Part shown: positions 17,720 to 26,995 of the stretch, one piece after another
Position numbering within the stretch: position 1 is the first letter of the stretch
Layout of the letters: each line of letters begins with the position of its first letter
Origin: Akkermansiaceae bacterium
GTDB taxonomy: Bacteria > Verrucomicrobiota > Verrucomicrobiia > Verrucomicrobiales > Akkermansiaceae
Length of the DNA: 43,559 nucleotides
Direction of reading: 5' to 3'
Assembly: GCA_015062055.1 (NCBI GenBank)
Contig: SUVK01000018.1
Span: 1 to 43,559 of the forward strand
Made by a program: the position numbers and the translations under genes
Notes under the pieces: generated by a model
Told to the model about the DNA's origin: nothing
Databases searched by the model: none
What the model saw: only the letters and a program-made list of their open reading frames with translations

Positions 17720-18232
17720 ATGGCAGCCGCTTCCCCCAAAAAACGCAGGCGGGTTCATGTTGAGCCTGTGCTGCCCGATACCCCTATACCGGCCGGTGAA
17801 AAGGGGGCTCCCCCGCGTTATTGCGAAATGCGAGCAGAGGATGGCTCGGTGCGCCCGGCGCGCTACATGGGGCGCAAGGAAAGAGAGCAGGGGCAAGTAA
17901 TGGCCGACTTTTACGGGATTTTGCCGGCTATGTCTTTAGATGCCAATGTGCGCAGTGTAGATTCTGTGCTGGCCTCGTTAGTGGAACAATTAGGGGTAAG
18001 CGCCGCCGAGTTTGCTCCCGAAGTATTGGCCGATGCTTGGCGCAAAGCCGCCGGTGAATTTTTGGCAAATCGAGCAGAATTGTTGACGATAGCCGACCAT
18101 AAAGCCCGAATACGCACGGCTCATCCTGCCGTGCGTTATGAGTTGATGCAGCGAAAGGTACAGATTATAAAAAAACTGAATACTGTGTTAGGAGAAGGCT
18201 GCGTGAAAGGTGTGCAGATTGTGCACGGCTGA
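17720..18232 (+). CDS. DciA-like (DUF721) protein, probable helicase loader
   Basis: A 170-residue protein whose C-terminal 90 residues resemble DUF721/DciA. That family recruits the replicative helicase DnaB in bacteria lacking DnaC. Visible features are SVLASLVEQLGV, then ADAWRKAAGEFLANRAEL, and the closing pattern QIIKKLNTVLGEG with VKGVQIV. The N-terminal 60 residues are basic and proline-rich (SPKKRRRVHVEPV). I chose ATG 17720. An in-frame GTG at 17690 would add ten residues but lies in a hairpin loop. No Shine-Dalgarno sequence supports either start. Confidence 0.7.
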   Translation: MAAASPKKRRRVHVEPVLPDTPIPAGEKGAPPRYCEMRAEDGSVRPARYMGRKEREQGQVMADFYGILPAMSLDANVRSVDSVLASLVEQLGVSAAEFAPEVLADAWRKAAGEFLANRAELLTIADHKARIRTAHPAVRYELMQRKVQIIKKLNTVLGEGCVKGVQIVHG

Positions 18233-18265
18233 CGTGATTTTAGAGGCACCGAATTCATTATGCGC

Positions 18266-18293
18266 TTGCAAGTCGGGCGAAAAAGCGTATAAT
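18266..18293 (+). promoter_or_regulatory. Promoter of the malic enzyme gene
   Basis: TTGCAA (18266-18271) and consensus TATAAT (18288-18293) are 16 bp apart, giving a leader of about 36 bases. The leader is A/T-rich and has no Shine-Dalgarno-like sequence. Confidence 0.65.
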
Positions 18294-18335
18294 ACCTGCG
18301 CATTAAGCAAAATAATCAAAAATATTTAGCATATT

Positions 18336-19649
18336 ATGAGTAACGATTTAGCACAGCGCGCCCAGCAGTACCACGAGGAACCCCGTCCCGGCAAATTAGA
18401 AGTTTTGCCGTGCAAGTCGTGCTTTACCATTGATGACCTGACACTGGCATACTCCCCCGGTGTTGCTGAACCCTGTTTGCGCATTGCCGAAGATTCGTCG
18501 GCCTCTGCACTTTACACCGGACGCGGCAATTTAGTGGGGGTTATCAGTAACGGTACCGCCGTGTTGGGCTTGGGTAATATCGGTGCTCATGCCTCTAAGC
18601 CCGTGATGGAGGGTAAGGGATTACTTTTCAAGATTTATGCAGATGTGGATGTATTTGATATCGAGCTCGATATCAAAAAGCCCGAGACCCTTATTGAGGT
18701 AATCAAGACGATGGAGCCCACCTTTGGCGCCATTAATCTTGAGGACATCAAAGCGCCCGAGTGCTTTATTGTAGAGCAGCGTTTGCGCGAAGAAATGAAC
18801 ATACCCGTGTTCCATGATGATCAGCATGGTACGGCTGTTATTTCGGGCGCTGCTTTGTTGAATGCAGCTCACCTCACCGGTCGCTTGCTGCAGGATATGA
18901 AGTGCGTAGTATGCGGTGCCGGTGCTGCCGGCATAGCCTGCGCGAAGTTCTATATGGCTCTCGGTATACGCCGTGAGAATATTTACATGTTTGATTCTAA
19001 GGGGCTTATTCATACCGGTCGCTTAGATTTGCATCCCACCAAAGCAATGTTTGCCCAGAGCGAGGACTGCACGCTTGAGGTTGCCTTGCAGGGGGCAGAC
19101 ATCTTCTTGGGCTTGTCGAAGAAAGGCTTGCTCAAGCCCGAGATGGTCAAGAGCATGGCGCCCAACCCCATTATCTTTGCCTGTGCTAACCCCGACCCCG
19201 AGATTACCTACCAAGAAGCCAAAGCTGCACGCCCCGACTGCATTATGGGGTCCGGCCGCAGCGATTGGCCCAACCAGGTGAATAATGTGAGCTGCTTCCC
19301 TTACATGTTCCGTGCGGCTTTGGATATGCAGGCTACATGCATTAACGAGGCGATGAAGATTGCTGCATCTCGAGCTCTTGCTGACCTTGCACGAGAAGAC
19401 GTGCCTCAATGTGTGATAGATGCCAACGGTGGTGTGCCGTTGAAGTTTGGCCAAGATTATGTGATACCCAAGCCCTTTGACCCGCGCATGATTGAGTACT
19501 TGGCTCCGGCCATTGCCGAGGCTGCCGTGATATCGGGTGTAGCAGGTCGCCCCATGCCTGACAAAGAGGCGTACAAGGCGCAGCTCAAAGCCCGCGTGGC
19601 AAAAGTACACGAGCGCACGCACGCTCTTGTTGATAGTTATCGGAGCTGA
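18336..19649 (+). CDS. Malic enzyme (NAD(P)-dependent, oxaloacetate-decarboxylating)
   Basis: This enzyme converts malate to pyruvate, CO2 and reduced nicotinamide cofactor, linking the C4 pool to pyruvate. The 437-residue protein has the N-terminal malic domain ([29 protein letters not shown], the conserved lysine in KPVMEGKG), the metal-binding segment [10 protein letters not shown], and the nucleotide-binding motif [12 protein letters not shown]. It lacks the C-terminal phosphotransacetylase-like domain of enterobacterial MaeB, so it is the short form. It is transcribed from its own promoter. I cannot decide the preference for NAD or NADP. Confidence 0.92.
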   Translation: MSNDLAQRAQQYHEEPRPGKLEVLPCKSCFTIDDLTLAYSPGVAEPCLRIAEDSSASALYTGRGNLVGVISNGTAVLGLGNIGAHASKPVMEGKGLLFKIYADVDVFDIELDIKKPETLIEVIKTMEPTFGAINLEDIKAPECFIVEQRLREEMNIPVFHDDQHGTAVISGAALLNAAHLTGRLLQDMKCVVCGAGAAGIACAKFYMALGIRRENIYMFDSKGLIHTGRLDLHPTKAMFAQSEDCTLEVALQGADIFLGLSKKGLLKPEMVKSMAPNPIIFACANPDPEITYQEAKAARPDCIMGSGRSDWPNQVNNVSCFPYMFRAALDMQATCINEAMKIAASRALADLAREDVPQCVIDANGGVPLKFGQDYVIPKPFDPRMIEYLAPAIAEAAVISGVAGRPMPDKEAYKAQLKARVAKVHERTHALVDSYRS

Positions 19650-19690
19650 GCAGACTGTAGCAGAGTTTATTTCAAACGGCAACAAAGTAT

Positions 19691-20746
19691 ATGAAACGTC
19701 CTTTCTACTCTTGGTTGCCGTTTGTTGTAGCCGGGTTGCTGATTTCTTGCGGTGAAAATCCTCAACCTCAAGAGGTGCTTACCCCCGAGCAGATGTATCA
19801 ACAAGCTCAATTGCTACTCAAGCCCAACGTCGAGCACGAGGAACCGGATTTTAAGGGGGCTCTTGAGCTGTTAAAAAAAGCGGCCGAAGCCGGTTATACG
19901 CGTGCTTGTGTAGACATGGCCGGCATCTATATGGGCGGTTCTAAAGATGGTTCCATAAAAGCCGATGCAAAATTAGCTTTCCAATGGGCTGCGAAAGCTG
20001 CGGCCCAAGGCGATGCTGTGGCTAATTATCTTTGTGCTCAATTACTTTTAATTGATGGTCAAGAACAAGCTGCAACTCCATATTTGGATAAGGCAATAGC
20101 AGCCCGACTGCCGGATGCTTATTTGCTGAAAGCTTTTGTCTTGCTGGACCCTCCTCATATCAAAGATATATTGCGAATTTACGATCAATCTCAGCGAGGC
20201 AGCATCATGCAGCAAATGGCGGCTCAAAAGAGCTTGGACCGCATTGTGCATGCTAAGGATAATGCGGAATTTCTCCGCTATCTAACCGAAGCTGCCCATG
20301 CAGGTTCCCCTAATGCCTTGTACATATTGAGCCGGTACTATGTTGCAAAAAAAGACCCCTTGGCAATTCAATGGCTTACCAAGGCTGCTCAGTGCGGGCA
20401 TCCCGTTATTGTTTCAAAAGCCGCATATACGCTGGCAACGCAATACGATAGCAATAGCACTTTAGGAATTCAACCCAATGTCGAAACGGCTCTTCACTGG
20501 TACAAAATATCTGCCGATGCCGGCGATGCGAGGGCTCAATACATATTGGCTCTTCGCTTGTTAGCAGGTGAAGGTGTAGAAGCAAACGAGCCACAGGGGG
20601 AAGCGTTGCTTCGCTTAGCTGCAGGGCAAGATTATCCCCCGGCTATAGAAGCGCTTGTGCATTATCTTTTCCGCAAAGACTCCGATGCTCATGCTCAAGA
20701 GATAGAAGCTTGGGTGCAACGCCTGAATATGCTGTTGCAAAAGTAA
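19691..20746 (+). CDS. Sel1-repeat lipoprotein
   Basis: A 351-residue lipoprotein. The signal peptide ends in a lipobox (LLISC), placing Cys19-20 for lipidation. The body is made of Sel1/TPR-like helical repeats. Clear units include ALELLKKAAEAGYTRACVDM, LAFQWAAKAAAQGDAVANYL, ALHWYKISADAGDARAQYIL and AEALLRLAAGQDYPPAIEAL-type segments. Such repeats usually scaffold protein interactions in the envelope. It lies 41 bp after the malic enzyme gene with no clear terminator between, so it could share that transcript. The true partner is unknown. Confidence 0.85.
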   Translation: MKRPFYSWLPFVVAGLLISCGENPQPQEVLTPEQMYQQAQLLLKPNVEHEEPDFKGALELLKKAAEAGYTRACVDMAGIYMGGSKDGSIKADAKLAFQWAAKAAAQGDAVANYLCAQLLLIDGQEQAATPYLDKAIAARLPDAYLLKAFVLLDPPHIKDILRIYDQSQRGSIMQQMAAQKSLDRIVHAKDNAEFLRYLTEAAHAGSPNALYILSRYYVAKKDPLAIQWLTKAAQCGHPVIVSKAAYTLATQYDSNSTLGIQPNVETALHWYKISADAGDARAQYILALRLLAGEGVEANEPQGEALLRLAAGQDYPPAIEALVHYLFRKDSDAHAQEIEAWVQRLNMLLQK

Positions 20747-20803
20747 TTCTACTTGACTCATAGCGCTTGAGCAGTATACTGATGGTAGCCTTTGGTTGTT
20801 ACC

Positions 20804-20981
20804 ATGAAATACCGTAATCTTTCTCTCTTTTCTCTTTGTATCTTAGGCCTGGTGTAGTGGAAATCCAACCTCCGTGGAAAAAGCAGAGCGAGATGGTACA
20901 CCCCTGTATTGGGCATACAAAAATGGGCACCAAGAGATTGTCCGTATGTTGCAAGAAGCGGGTGGCACATATACACTATAG
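20804..20981 (+). pseudogene. Collapsed ankyrin-repeat gene
   Basis: ATG 20804 opens a 17-codon frame (MKYRNLSLFSLCILGLV) that looks like a signal peptide and then stops. In another frame, from 20847 to the TAG at 20979, the residues DGTPLYWAYKNGHQEIVRML, followed by QEAGGTYTL, form a recognisable last ankyrin repeat. The start and the end of a secreted ankyrin protein are therefore joined out of frame, consistent with a large internal deletion. The rest of the gap (20982-21089) shows nothing I can interpret. Confidence 0.65.
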
Positions 20982-21089
20982 AAATAACGCCCGGGAGCAA
21001 TTAGCGGTTTGGGGCTATGTCGTCATGTTTGTGGGGCCAGCCTCGCCCTACGCAACAGAGCATAGGCTTTGCTGAAGGTGTAAGGTAAA

Positions 21090-21122
21090 GCACCCGCTCA
21101 AGAGTATACCTTGAGCGGGTGC
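21090..21122 (-). terminator. Perfect 13-bp terminator-like hairpin after dsbD
   Basis: GCACCCGCTCAAG (21090-21102) pairs perfectly with CTTGAGCGGGTGC (21110-21122) around a 7-nt loop. TTTACCTT follows on the minus strand. It lies 25 bp beyond the dsbD stop. Confidence 0.75.
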
Positions 21123-21147
21123 CGACTTTAAGAGCTTGTTATAAGTA

Positions 21148-23520
21148 TTATTCTGCAGCTGTTTCTTCTTCTGCAGCTTCTTCTTCTGAGTCAGATTCTT
21201 CCTCATCGGTGACTTCTTCCTCATCGGTGACTTCTTCCTCTTCAGAATCTTCGACTTCTGTTACCTCTTCTTGAGCAGGTGCTTTTTCTGCCGTAGCGGT
21301 AGGAACAAAGTTTGTAAGGTGCTCTGCGAGGAATCCGCTCAAATAATCCGAGCCGAATACCTCTCTGGTAATATGAATAGCCGGTGCGTCTTCCGGATTT
21401 TTACCGGGAATATACAGTGCGTTGGTGGGTACCTGAGAGCGCCCCAGTTTTTTCATTTCTTCATCAATGGCTGCATTCGGTTTTGTTTTGTCTGCTCGCA
21501 TTAAAACAACACCGGCTGCTTCAAACTGCTTGCAAACTTCTGCAGAGTAAGCAATTTTTTTATTGGATTGGCAAGTGGCACACCATTTGGCGGTAAAATC
21601 AACGTAGACAGGATGCCCGTCCTTGAGCGCCTGCTCCATCAGTGCGGGGCTCCACGTGTTCCAAATAGGTGTTTCGCCGTGTGATACCGTGTAGGCGTTT
21701 TGTTGTTGTGCGTAGGTGGCATCATCACTTGCCGCAGCAGTGGGCATGCTGCCCCATACGCCCAGACCCAGTAAGAGAAGGGCTACCAGCCCGCCGATGA
21801 CTCTTGTGCGCCCGGTGCGATACATGGGGCACCAGCGGCCGTATACCCAGAACGCTGCCGCATAAATGGTAAGGCTGATGAGCATTACCATGCGAGCATC
21901 TTCATCTATCATTACCAAGTAGGTGTCAAGAATCCACGCGGCTGCTGCGAAAAGCAGGAAAGAGAGCCCTTGCTTGAGAGACTCCATCCATGCGCCGGGG
22001 CGGGGTAAGAATTTCATAAGTTGCGGGAATGCACCCAAGAGGATATAGGGGAAAGCAAGACCCAGCCCCATAAAGCCAAGAGCTGTTACCATGCCTACAT
22101 TGGGCAGAGAAAGCGCCATGGGCATTGCTGAGCCCAAGAACGGAGCACTGCACGGAGTTGCTACGATGGTGATGAAAATACCTTGGAAGAAAGACCCGAG
22201 CAAGCCTTGCTTGTTTTGCAGTTTTTGCCCGGCACCGGTGGCACTTACACCGATTTCAAATACACCGAACATGCTCAACCCCAATGTGAGCAGAAGAAGC
22301 AAAATGGCGTATACAACCCACGAGTTTTGCATCCACATGGCCCAGCTCCTGTTGTCAGAATCTGTTACAAAGAGCAAAAGTACAGCAAGGGCCAAGAAGG
22401 AGAGGATGATACCTAACGAGAAGATGGCAGAGTGTAGGAATACTTTTTTACGATCGCCGCCTCCCATCTCGACAAAACTCATAATTTTGAGCCCGATGAC
22501 CGGGAACACGCAAGGCATAAAGTTGAGTATAAGACCGCCTAAGAAGAGCGAGCCGATGATGAAGAAGAAGTTACCCTCTTCCTCCGTTTGCGGGGTGTCG
22601 GCAGTTGCAGAAGCGGAAACTGCTGCTGTCGGTTTGGCGGTGAAGTCGATATTTACCGAGGTGTGTTTGCCGTCAAAACTCAGCAAGCCTTTCAGCACAA
22701 CCAATTCTTTGCCCACAGTGTCTTCTTCCAAGACGGGGTACATGGTGTCCTTGTTGTCGTTACGGGGCAGAGTGAGGGTGTAGCCTGCATCTGTTTTGGT
22801 AAGCTGCTGTTCCGCGGCGGGGGTAATGCAGTTATTATCAGAAAAGAAATAGGCGCTGTTAATGGTATCAACCCCACTTATGACGAGCGTAACCGCGTCT
22901 TTTGTCTGGGTTGCGGTAACGGTTACAGGGGTGTCCCCAAGTGTTTCAACCTTTGTCTCCTCTGCTGCCCAAGCGGGATTCGCTGCTCCGTCGCCGGCAT
23001 TGATATTTACCGTGGTAGTCTTTGTTTCGGGCTCGTTGCACCCCATATTGTTACACGTCTGAGCGGTGCTTTCGATGCTGAACTCCGCTTGTTGCGGGGC
23101 ATTGGCATCGGGGGTAATCTTCCATACGGCTATAGGGGCTTCGTAGCTGTATGCATTGGCATAGGCGCCCTTCTCTAAATGCGGTACTTCCCAATACGGA
23201 CCCTCTACTTTGAATCCTTCGGGGGCCTTTAAAGTAGCTTCTATGGGAATCCCTGCCGTACCGGGATTCCTCCAGTAGGCGTGGTAGGTATCTGCTATCT
23301 TACCATTGAGGGCAATGTAGAAGGATTCCCCGGCTTTGAATGAGGTGACGCTGGCCTTACCGGCAATGGAGTAGTACTCTTGCTGCTGATTTTCGGGGCC
23401 GAACCCGAACCCACCGAAACTTTGAGTATTGTTCCCGGTATCGAAAGGGAAAGCGTCTTGCGCGACTACAGCACTGCCGAGCAGAGCTGCCGATATCATG
23501 AGTGCACGGACTGCGTTCAT
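21148..23520 (-). CDS. dsbD: Thiol:disulfide interchange protein DsbD, with acidic tail
   Basis: DsbD moves electrons from cytoplasmic thioredoxin across the inner membrane to periplasmic thiol partners. The 790-residue protein has a signal peptide (residues 1-20), then an N-terminal periplasmic domain whose Cys156/Cys161 (CNNMGC) could be the relay pair. A central membrane domain of about eight helices has the two key cysteines in NFMPCVFPVIG and VATPCSAPFLG. A C-terminal thioredoxin domain carries C647-A-T-C650. All three redox centres are therefore present. Unusually, about 45 residues of mostly Glu/Asp/Ser/Thr follow the thioredoxin domain (from about residue 744), encoded partly by an 18-bp tandem repeat. 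The gene appears monocistronic. Confidence 0.92.
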   Translation of the reverse strand: MNAVRALMISAALLGSAVVAQDAFPFDTGNNTQSFGGFGFGPENQQQEYYSIAGKASVTSFKAGESFYIALNGKIADTYHAYWRNPGTAGIPIEATLKAPEGFKVEGPYWEVPHLEKGAYANAYSYEAPIAVWKITPDANAPQQAEFSIESTAQTCNNMGCNEPETKTTTVNINAGDGAANPAWAAEETKVETLGDTPVTVTATQTKDAVTLVISGVDTINSAYFFSDNNCITPAAEQQLTKTDAGYTLTLPRNDNKDTMYPVLEEDTVGKELVVLKGLLSFDGKHTSVNIDFTAKPTAAVSASATADTPQTEEEGNFFFIIGSLFLGGLILNFMPCVFPVIGLKIMSFVEMGGGDRKKVFLHSAIFSLGIILSFLALAVLLLFVTDSDNRSWAMWMQNSWVVYAILLLLLTLGLSMFGVFEIGVSATGAGQKLQNKQGLLGSFFQGIFITIVATPCSAPFLGSAMPMALSLPNVGMVTALGFMGLGLAFPYILLGAFPQLMKFLPRPGAWMESLKQGLSFLLFAAAAWILDTYLVMIDEDARMVMLISLTIYAAAFWVYGRWCPMYRTGRTRVIGGLVALLLLGLGVWGSMPTAAASDDATYAQQQNAYTVSHGETPIWNTWSPALMEQALKDGHPVYVDFTAKWCATCQSNKKIAYSAEVCKQFEAAGVVLMRADKTKPNAAIDEEMKKLGRSQVPTNALYIPGKNPEDAPAIHITREVFGSDYLSGFLAEHLTNFVPTATAEKAPAQEEVTEVEDSEEEEVTDEEEVTDEEESDSEEEAAEEETAAE
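21199..21240. repeat. 18-bp tandem repeat in the DsbD tail
   Basis: Two identical 18-bp units (21199-21216, 21217-21234) and a 6-bp partial third copy encode repeated EEVTDE residues in the acidic tail. The unit length is a multiple of three, so copy-number changes would keep the frame. Confidence 0.8.
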
Positions 23521-23526
23521 GTGCTT

Positions 23527-23555
23527 ATTTTAGCATTATTTGTATGCTATCTCAA
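23527..23555 (-). promoter_or_regulatory. Promoter of dsbD
   Basis: On the minus strand, TTGAGA (23550-23555) and TAAAAT (23527-23532) are 17 bp apart. Only 6 bases separate the -10 box from the ATG, which predicts a leaderless mRNA. Confidence 0.55.
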
Positions 23556-23593
23556 GCGCGAAGTCATGCAAATGTGACTAGACATCAATTTTC

Positions 23594-23631
23594 ATAAAAA
23601 AAACGGTGTTACCGTGATGGGGTAACACCGT
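23594..23631 (-). terminator. Strong intrinsic terminator of the efflux operon
   Basis: ACGGTGTTACC (23603-23613) pairs perfectly with GGTAACACCGT (23621-23631) around a 7-nt loop. On the minus strand an uninterrupted T-tract follows. Confidence 0.9.
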
Positions 23632-23656
23632 AAAAATGGGAGTTTGTGTCGTTCTG

Positions 23657-26600
23657 TTAATCTAATTTAGCTTTCCGGCGCATGCCGATTTTCTCTGCAG
23701 TCCAGTCGCGCATGCGGGCGAAGATGGAGTAGAGCCCCGGCACCAAGAAGATACCGAACACCGTGGCCAGTAACATGCCGCTGAATGTCGTGATGCCGAT
23801 TTCTTGACGGCTGGCAGCACCGGACCCGGAGGCCACAACCATGGGCCATACACCGAATAGGAAGGAGATGGCCGTCATCAACACGGCGCGGAATCGCATG
23901 CCTGCACCGTTGATGGCTGCCTGCTTAACCGGGTTTCCTTTGATTTCGTGGTCTTCTTTGCTGAACTCAACCATGAGAATGGCATTTTTAGCAGAAAGGC
24001 CAATGAGCATCAGTATACCTAGTTGTACATAAATGGAAAGTGTAAGGTTGCAGATCTGTGCCCCCATGAAGGCACCCAAGGTGGCTACGGAGACCGACAG
24101 CATCACCGGTATGGGCGTGGTCCAGCTCTCGTATTGCGCTACCAGGAAGAAGTAGGAGAAGAGTATGGCTAAGCCGATAAGCCAACCGATTTGCCCATCG
24201 TTCTGTCGCTCTTGGTAAGAGAGATCTTTCCACTCGGCTTTCCACTGGCGGTCGAGTCCTTTTGCTCGTTCTTCCTTGTTGATTTCATCGAGTGTTTGCT
24301 CGATGAAGTCCATGACCTGACCGGATCCCACGCCGGTGGCGGGGGTTACGTTGATGTCGGCACACATGTATTGGTTGAAACGTCCGTATGTAGAGGGCCC
24401 CATACGGTAGGAGAGCTTGCATACCGCCGATAGCGGTACCATGACGCCGTTTTCATTTCGGACCCATTGATTGAGAATATCGTCTGCCGTGCGACGGTCT
24501 CGTGCATCGCCCTGTACCTTTACCTTAAAGTTGAACCCATTGAGTGTAAAGTCGTTGACGTACGATGATGCCAGTACACTTTGCAGCGTGCTGAAAATGG
24601 AACGCACGGGGATTTTAAGTGACTGCGCTTTAGCGCGGTCGATTTCGAGGTGAATTTGTGGTGTTTCTGCATTGTACTCGGAGCGAGCCATGGCAATGAG
24701 ATCGGGCCTGGCCATAAGGCGTTTGCATACTTCTTTTACCATATCACCCATATCCTTTGGGGTTGCGTTGCCACGGGCTTCAAGCACCATCGAAACACCG
24801 CCGTAAAGTCCCAAGCCCTGAATTGCCGGTGGGGTAACTGCCATGATAGAAGCCTCGGGGATGTCGGCACAAGATTTGTTAATCGCTGCAGCAATGGCAG
24901 ATACCGATAAGTCTTCCGTCGTACGTTCATCCCACGGGTCGAGCTGCACAATGACCATGCCGGTGCCTTCGCCGGAGCCGGAGGCAAAGCTGAACCCGCT
25001 CTGGGCCGAAATCATGCGTACACCGGGTATTTTCTTGATTCTTTCTTCCATTTGGTGAATCACCTTGTCAGTTCTTTGTTTTGCCGTAGCTGTGCCCTCA
25101 AGGTTCACCATGCAGAAAATGGCGCCTTTATCCTCGGTGGGGATGAAAGAACTCTTCATCATTTCAGGCGCAAGGAGGTTAATCGGTTCAAACTTGCTGA
25201 GTTGTTTTTTCTGTTGCGGAGCTGTTGGTTGTTGCGGTTCAGACCAAATCTCATTCCACCACGCCGGAGCACCTGCAAAGTAAGCGTAGTTGGCGTAAAG
25301 AACACCACCCAGAACCAAAACCGTAAGCCAGGCGTGGCGCACCAAAATGCTCGAGCCGGCAAGGTATATGTTTTTGCTTTTATCCATAACCCAGTTGAAG
25401 GGTCTGAAGACGTATTCGGCGAATTTGTTCGGCTTGCTGCCTTTGGGTTTCAAAATGAGAGCACAAAGGGCAGGTGAAAGCGTAAGCGCATTGAAGGTAG
25501 AGATGCAGAGTGCCACGCACATGGTTACGGAGAACTGGGTGTAAATGACACCCACCATGCCACCATAGAAGGCAATGGGCACATATACGGCAATTGTTAC
25601 CAAAGTAGTGGCAATAATGGCACCGGTAATTTGTTTCATGCCTTTGATGGTGGCCTCTTTCGGGCTGATGCCTTCTTCCTCGATAATGCGCATGACGTTT
25701 TCAACCACAACAATGGCATCGTCCACCAGTGAGCCGATGACCAAGATGAGACCGAACATCGTCAATACGTTGACGGAGTAGCCCAATACGTACAAAATGA
25801 CGAAGGCTCCCAGCAGTGAAATGGGAATGGCCAATGCCGGTATCAGCGTGGCTCTCCAATTCTGTAAGAAAAGGTATGTAATAAAGATTACCAACAGCAG
25901 GGCTACGACCAAGGTCTCGATAATTTCCTCCATCGTTGCCTCAATAGCCTTGGTAGGGTCGTAACCCATGGTCCAAGTTACACCTTTAGGCATCAGCTTT
26001 TCCAGCTCTGCCATTTTGGTTTGCAGCGCGGCAACGGTAGCCATAGCGTTGGCATCGTTGTTGCGCATAACTCGCATACCTACAGAGTTTTGTGTGGTCC
26101 ATTTGCCGTCTTTGTCTTTGAACGACATGCGACTGTAACCGGAGTTGCTTTCTGCACCCAGCTCGATGGTGGCAATATCGCTCAACTTGGTGACGTGGCC
26201 TTCTTCTCCGCGTTTTACAATAATGTTGCCGAATTCTTCTACCGTTTTAAGACGACCTGTTGCCGTTACTTTGTACGTAGCGTATGAGTTTTCGTCTTGA
26301 GAACCGACAGAGCCTGCTGCCGCTTGAATATTTTGGGCCGCAATAGCCTCGTTGACATCTTGCGGGGTGATGTTGAGAGCACTCATGCGAGTGGTGTTTA
26401 ACCAGACTCGCATGGAGTAGTTTCGGCTCATCATTACATCTGCCTCGGATACGCCTTCGACCTGCCCCAGCTGGTCTTTTACATTCATGCGCAGCCAGTT
26501 AGTGAGCTCGAGAATATTCATCTCATTCTCATCGCAGGTAAAGGCCAGGAAGCAGAGCATATCGCCGGAGCGCTTGCGGACATGGTAGCCGGTCTTTTTG

Positions 26601-26968
26601 ATATCATCCGGTAATTTTGATTCAACTGCCTTAATGGCGTTAGAAACGTTAACCATGGCCATGTCATCATTGGTACCCGTGGCAAAGATGAGGGTGAGTG
26701 AGTATGAGCCATCGTTTGAGCAAGAGGACGAGAAGTAGAGCAGGTCGTCCATGCCGATGAGTTGCTCTTCTACCGGGGCTGCTACCACTTGTGCCAATTC
26801 TTCGGCACTGGCACCGGCGTAGTTCATGCGTACCGATATCGTAGGCGGTGATACCTCCGGGTATTCAGATACCGGCATCTTGGTAAGGCAAAGTATGCCT
26901 GCCAGCATCATCAAAATGGAGATAACGAAAGCAAACTTGGGACGTTTGATGAAAAATTGCGAGAACAT
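23657..26968 (-). CDS. RND-family multidrug efflux pump, inner membrane subunit (AcrB-like)
   Basis: This is a proton-driven transporter of the HAE1 (AcrB) group that moves drugs or other hydrophobic compounds from periplasm to exterior. It has 1103 residues (AcrB has about 1050). It opens with FFIKRPKFAFVISI, then PVSEYPEVSPP and the pore-domain start SVRMNYAGASAEEL. GSLVDDAIVVVENV in the fourth membrane helix carries the Asp pair of the proton relay. Two copies of the pore/docking layout and a second helix bundle (GLSAKNAILMVEFSKE) are present. The start lies 27 bp after the stop of the adaptor gene, so they form an operon. No TolC-type channel or regulator is in the window. Confidence 0.95.
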   Translation of the reverse strand: MFSQFFIKRPKFAFVISILMMLAGILCLTKMPVSEYPEVSPPTISVRMNYAGASAEELAQVVAAPVEEQLIGMDDLLYFSSSCSNDGSYSLTLIFATGTNDDMAMVNVSNAIKAVESKLPDDIKKTGYHVRKRSGDMLCFLAFTCDENEMNILELTNWLRMNVKDQLGQVEGVSEADVMMSRNYSMRVWLNTTRMSALNITPQDVNEAIAAQNIQAAAGSVGSQDENSYATYKVTATGRLKTVEEFGNIIVKRGEEGHVTKLSDIATIELGAESNSGYSRMSFKDKDGKWTTQNSVGMRVMRNNDANAMATVAALQTKMAELEKLMPKGVTWTMGYDPTKAIEATMEEIIETLVVALLLVIFITYLFLQNWRATLIPALAIPISLLGAFVILYVLGYSVNVLTMFGLILVIGSLVDDAIVVVENVMRIIEEEGISPKEATIKGMKQITGAIIATTLVTIAVYVPIAFYGGMVGVIYTQFSVTMCVALCISTFNALTLSPALCALILKPKGSKPNKFAEYVFRPFNWVMDKSKNIYLAGSSILVRHAWLTVLVLGGVLYANYAYFAGAPAWWNEIWSEPQQPTAPQQKKQLSKFEPINLLAPEMMKSSFIPTEDKGAIFCMVNLEGTATAKQRTDKVIHQMEERIKKIPGVRMISAQSGFSFASGSGEGTGMVIVQLDPWDERTTEDLSVSAIAAAINKSCADIPEASIMAVTPPAIQGLGLYGGVSMVLEARGNATPKDMGDMVKEVCKRLMARPDLIAMARSEYNAETPQIHLEIDRAKAQSLKIPVRSIFSTLQSVLASSYVNDFTLNGFNFKVKVQGDARDRRTADDILNQWVRNENGVMVPLSAVCKLSYRMGPSTYGRFNQYMCADINVTPATGVGSGQVMDFIEQTLDEINKEERAKGLDRQWKAEWKDLSYQERQNDGQIGWLIGLAILFSYFFLVAQYESWTTPIPVMLSVSVATLGAFMGAQICNLTLSIYVQLGILMLIGLSAKNAILMVEFSKEDHEIKGNPVKQAAINGAGMRFRAVLMTAISFLFGVWPMVVASGSGAASRQEIGITTFSGMLLATVFGIFLVPGLYSIFARMRDWTAEKIGMRRKAKLD

Positions 26969-26995
26969 AATGTGTTTTGAATAAAATTGTTTCTG

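Noticed and set aside
21199..21240. CRISPR-like repeat
   Set aside because: The 18-bp units are contiguous with no spacers and lie inside a coding frame; they are a tandem repeat encoding acidic residues.
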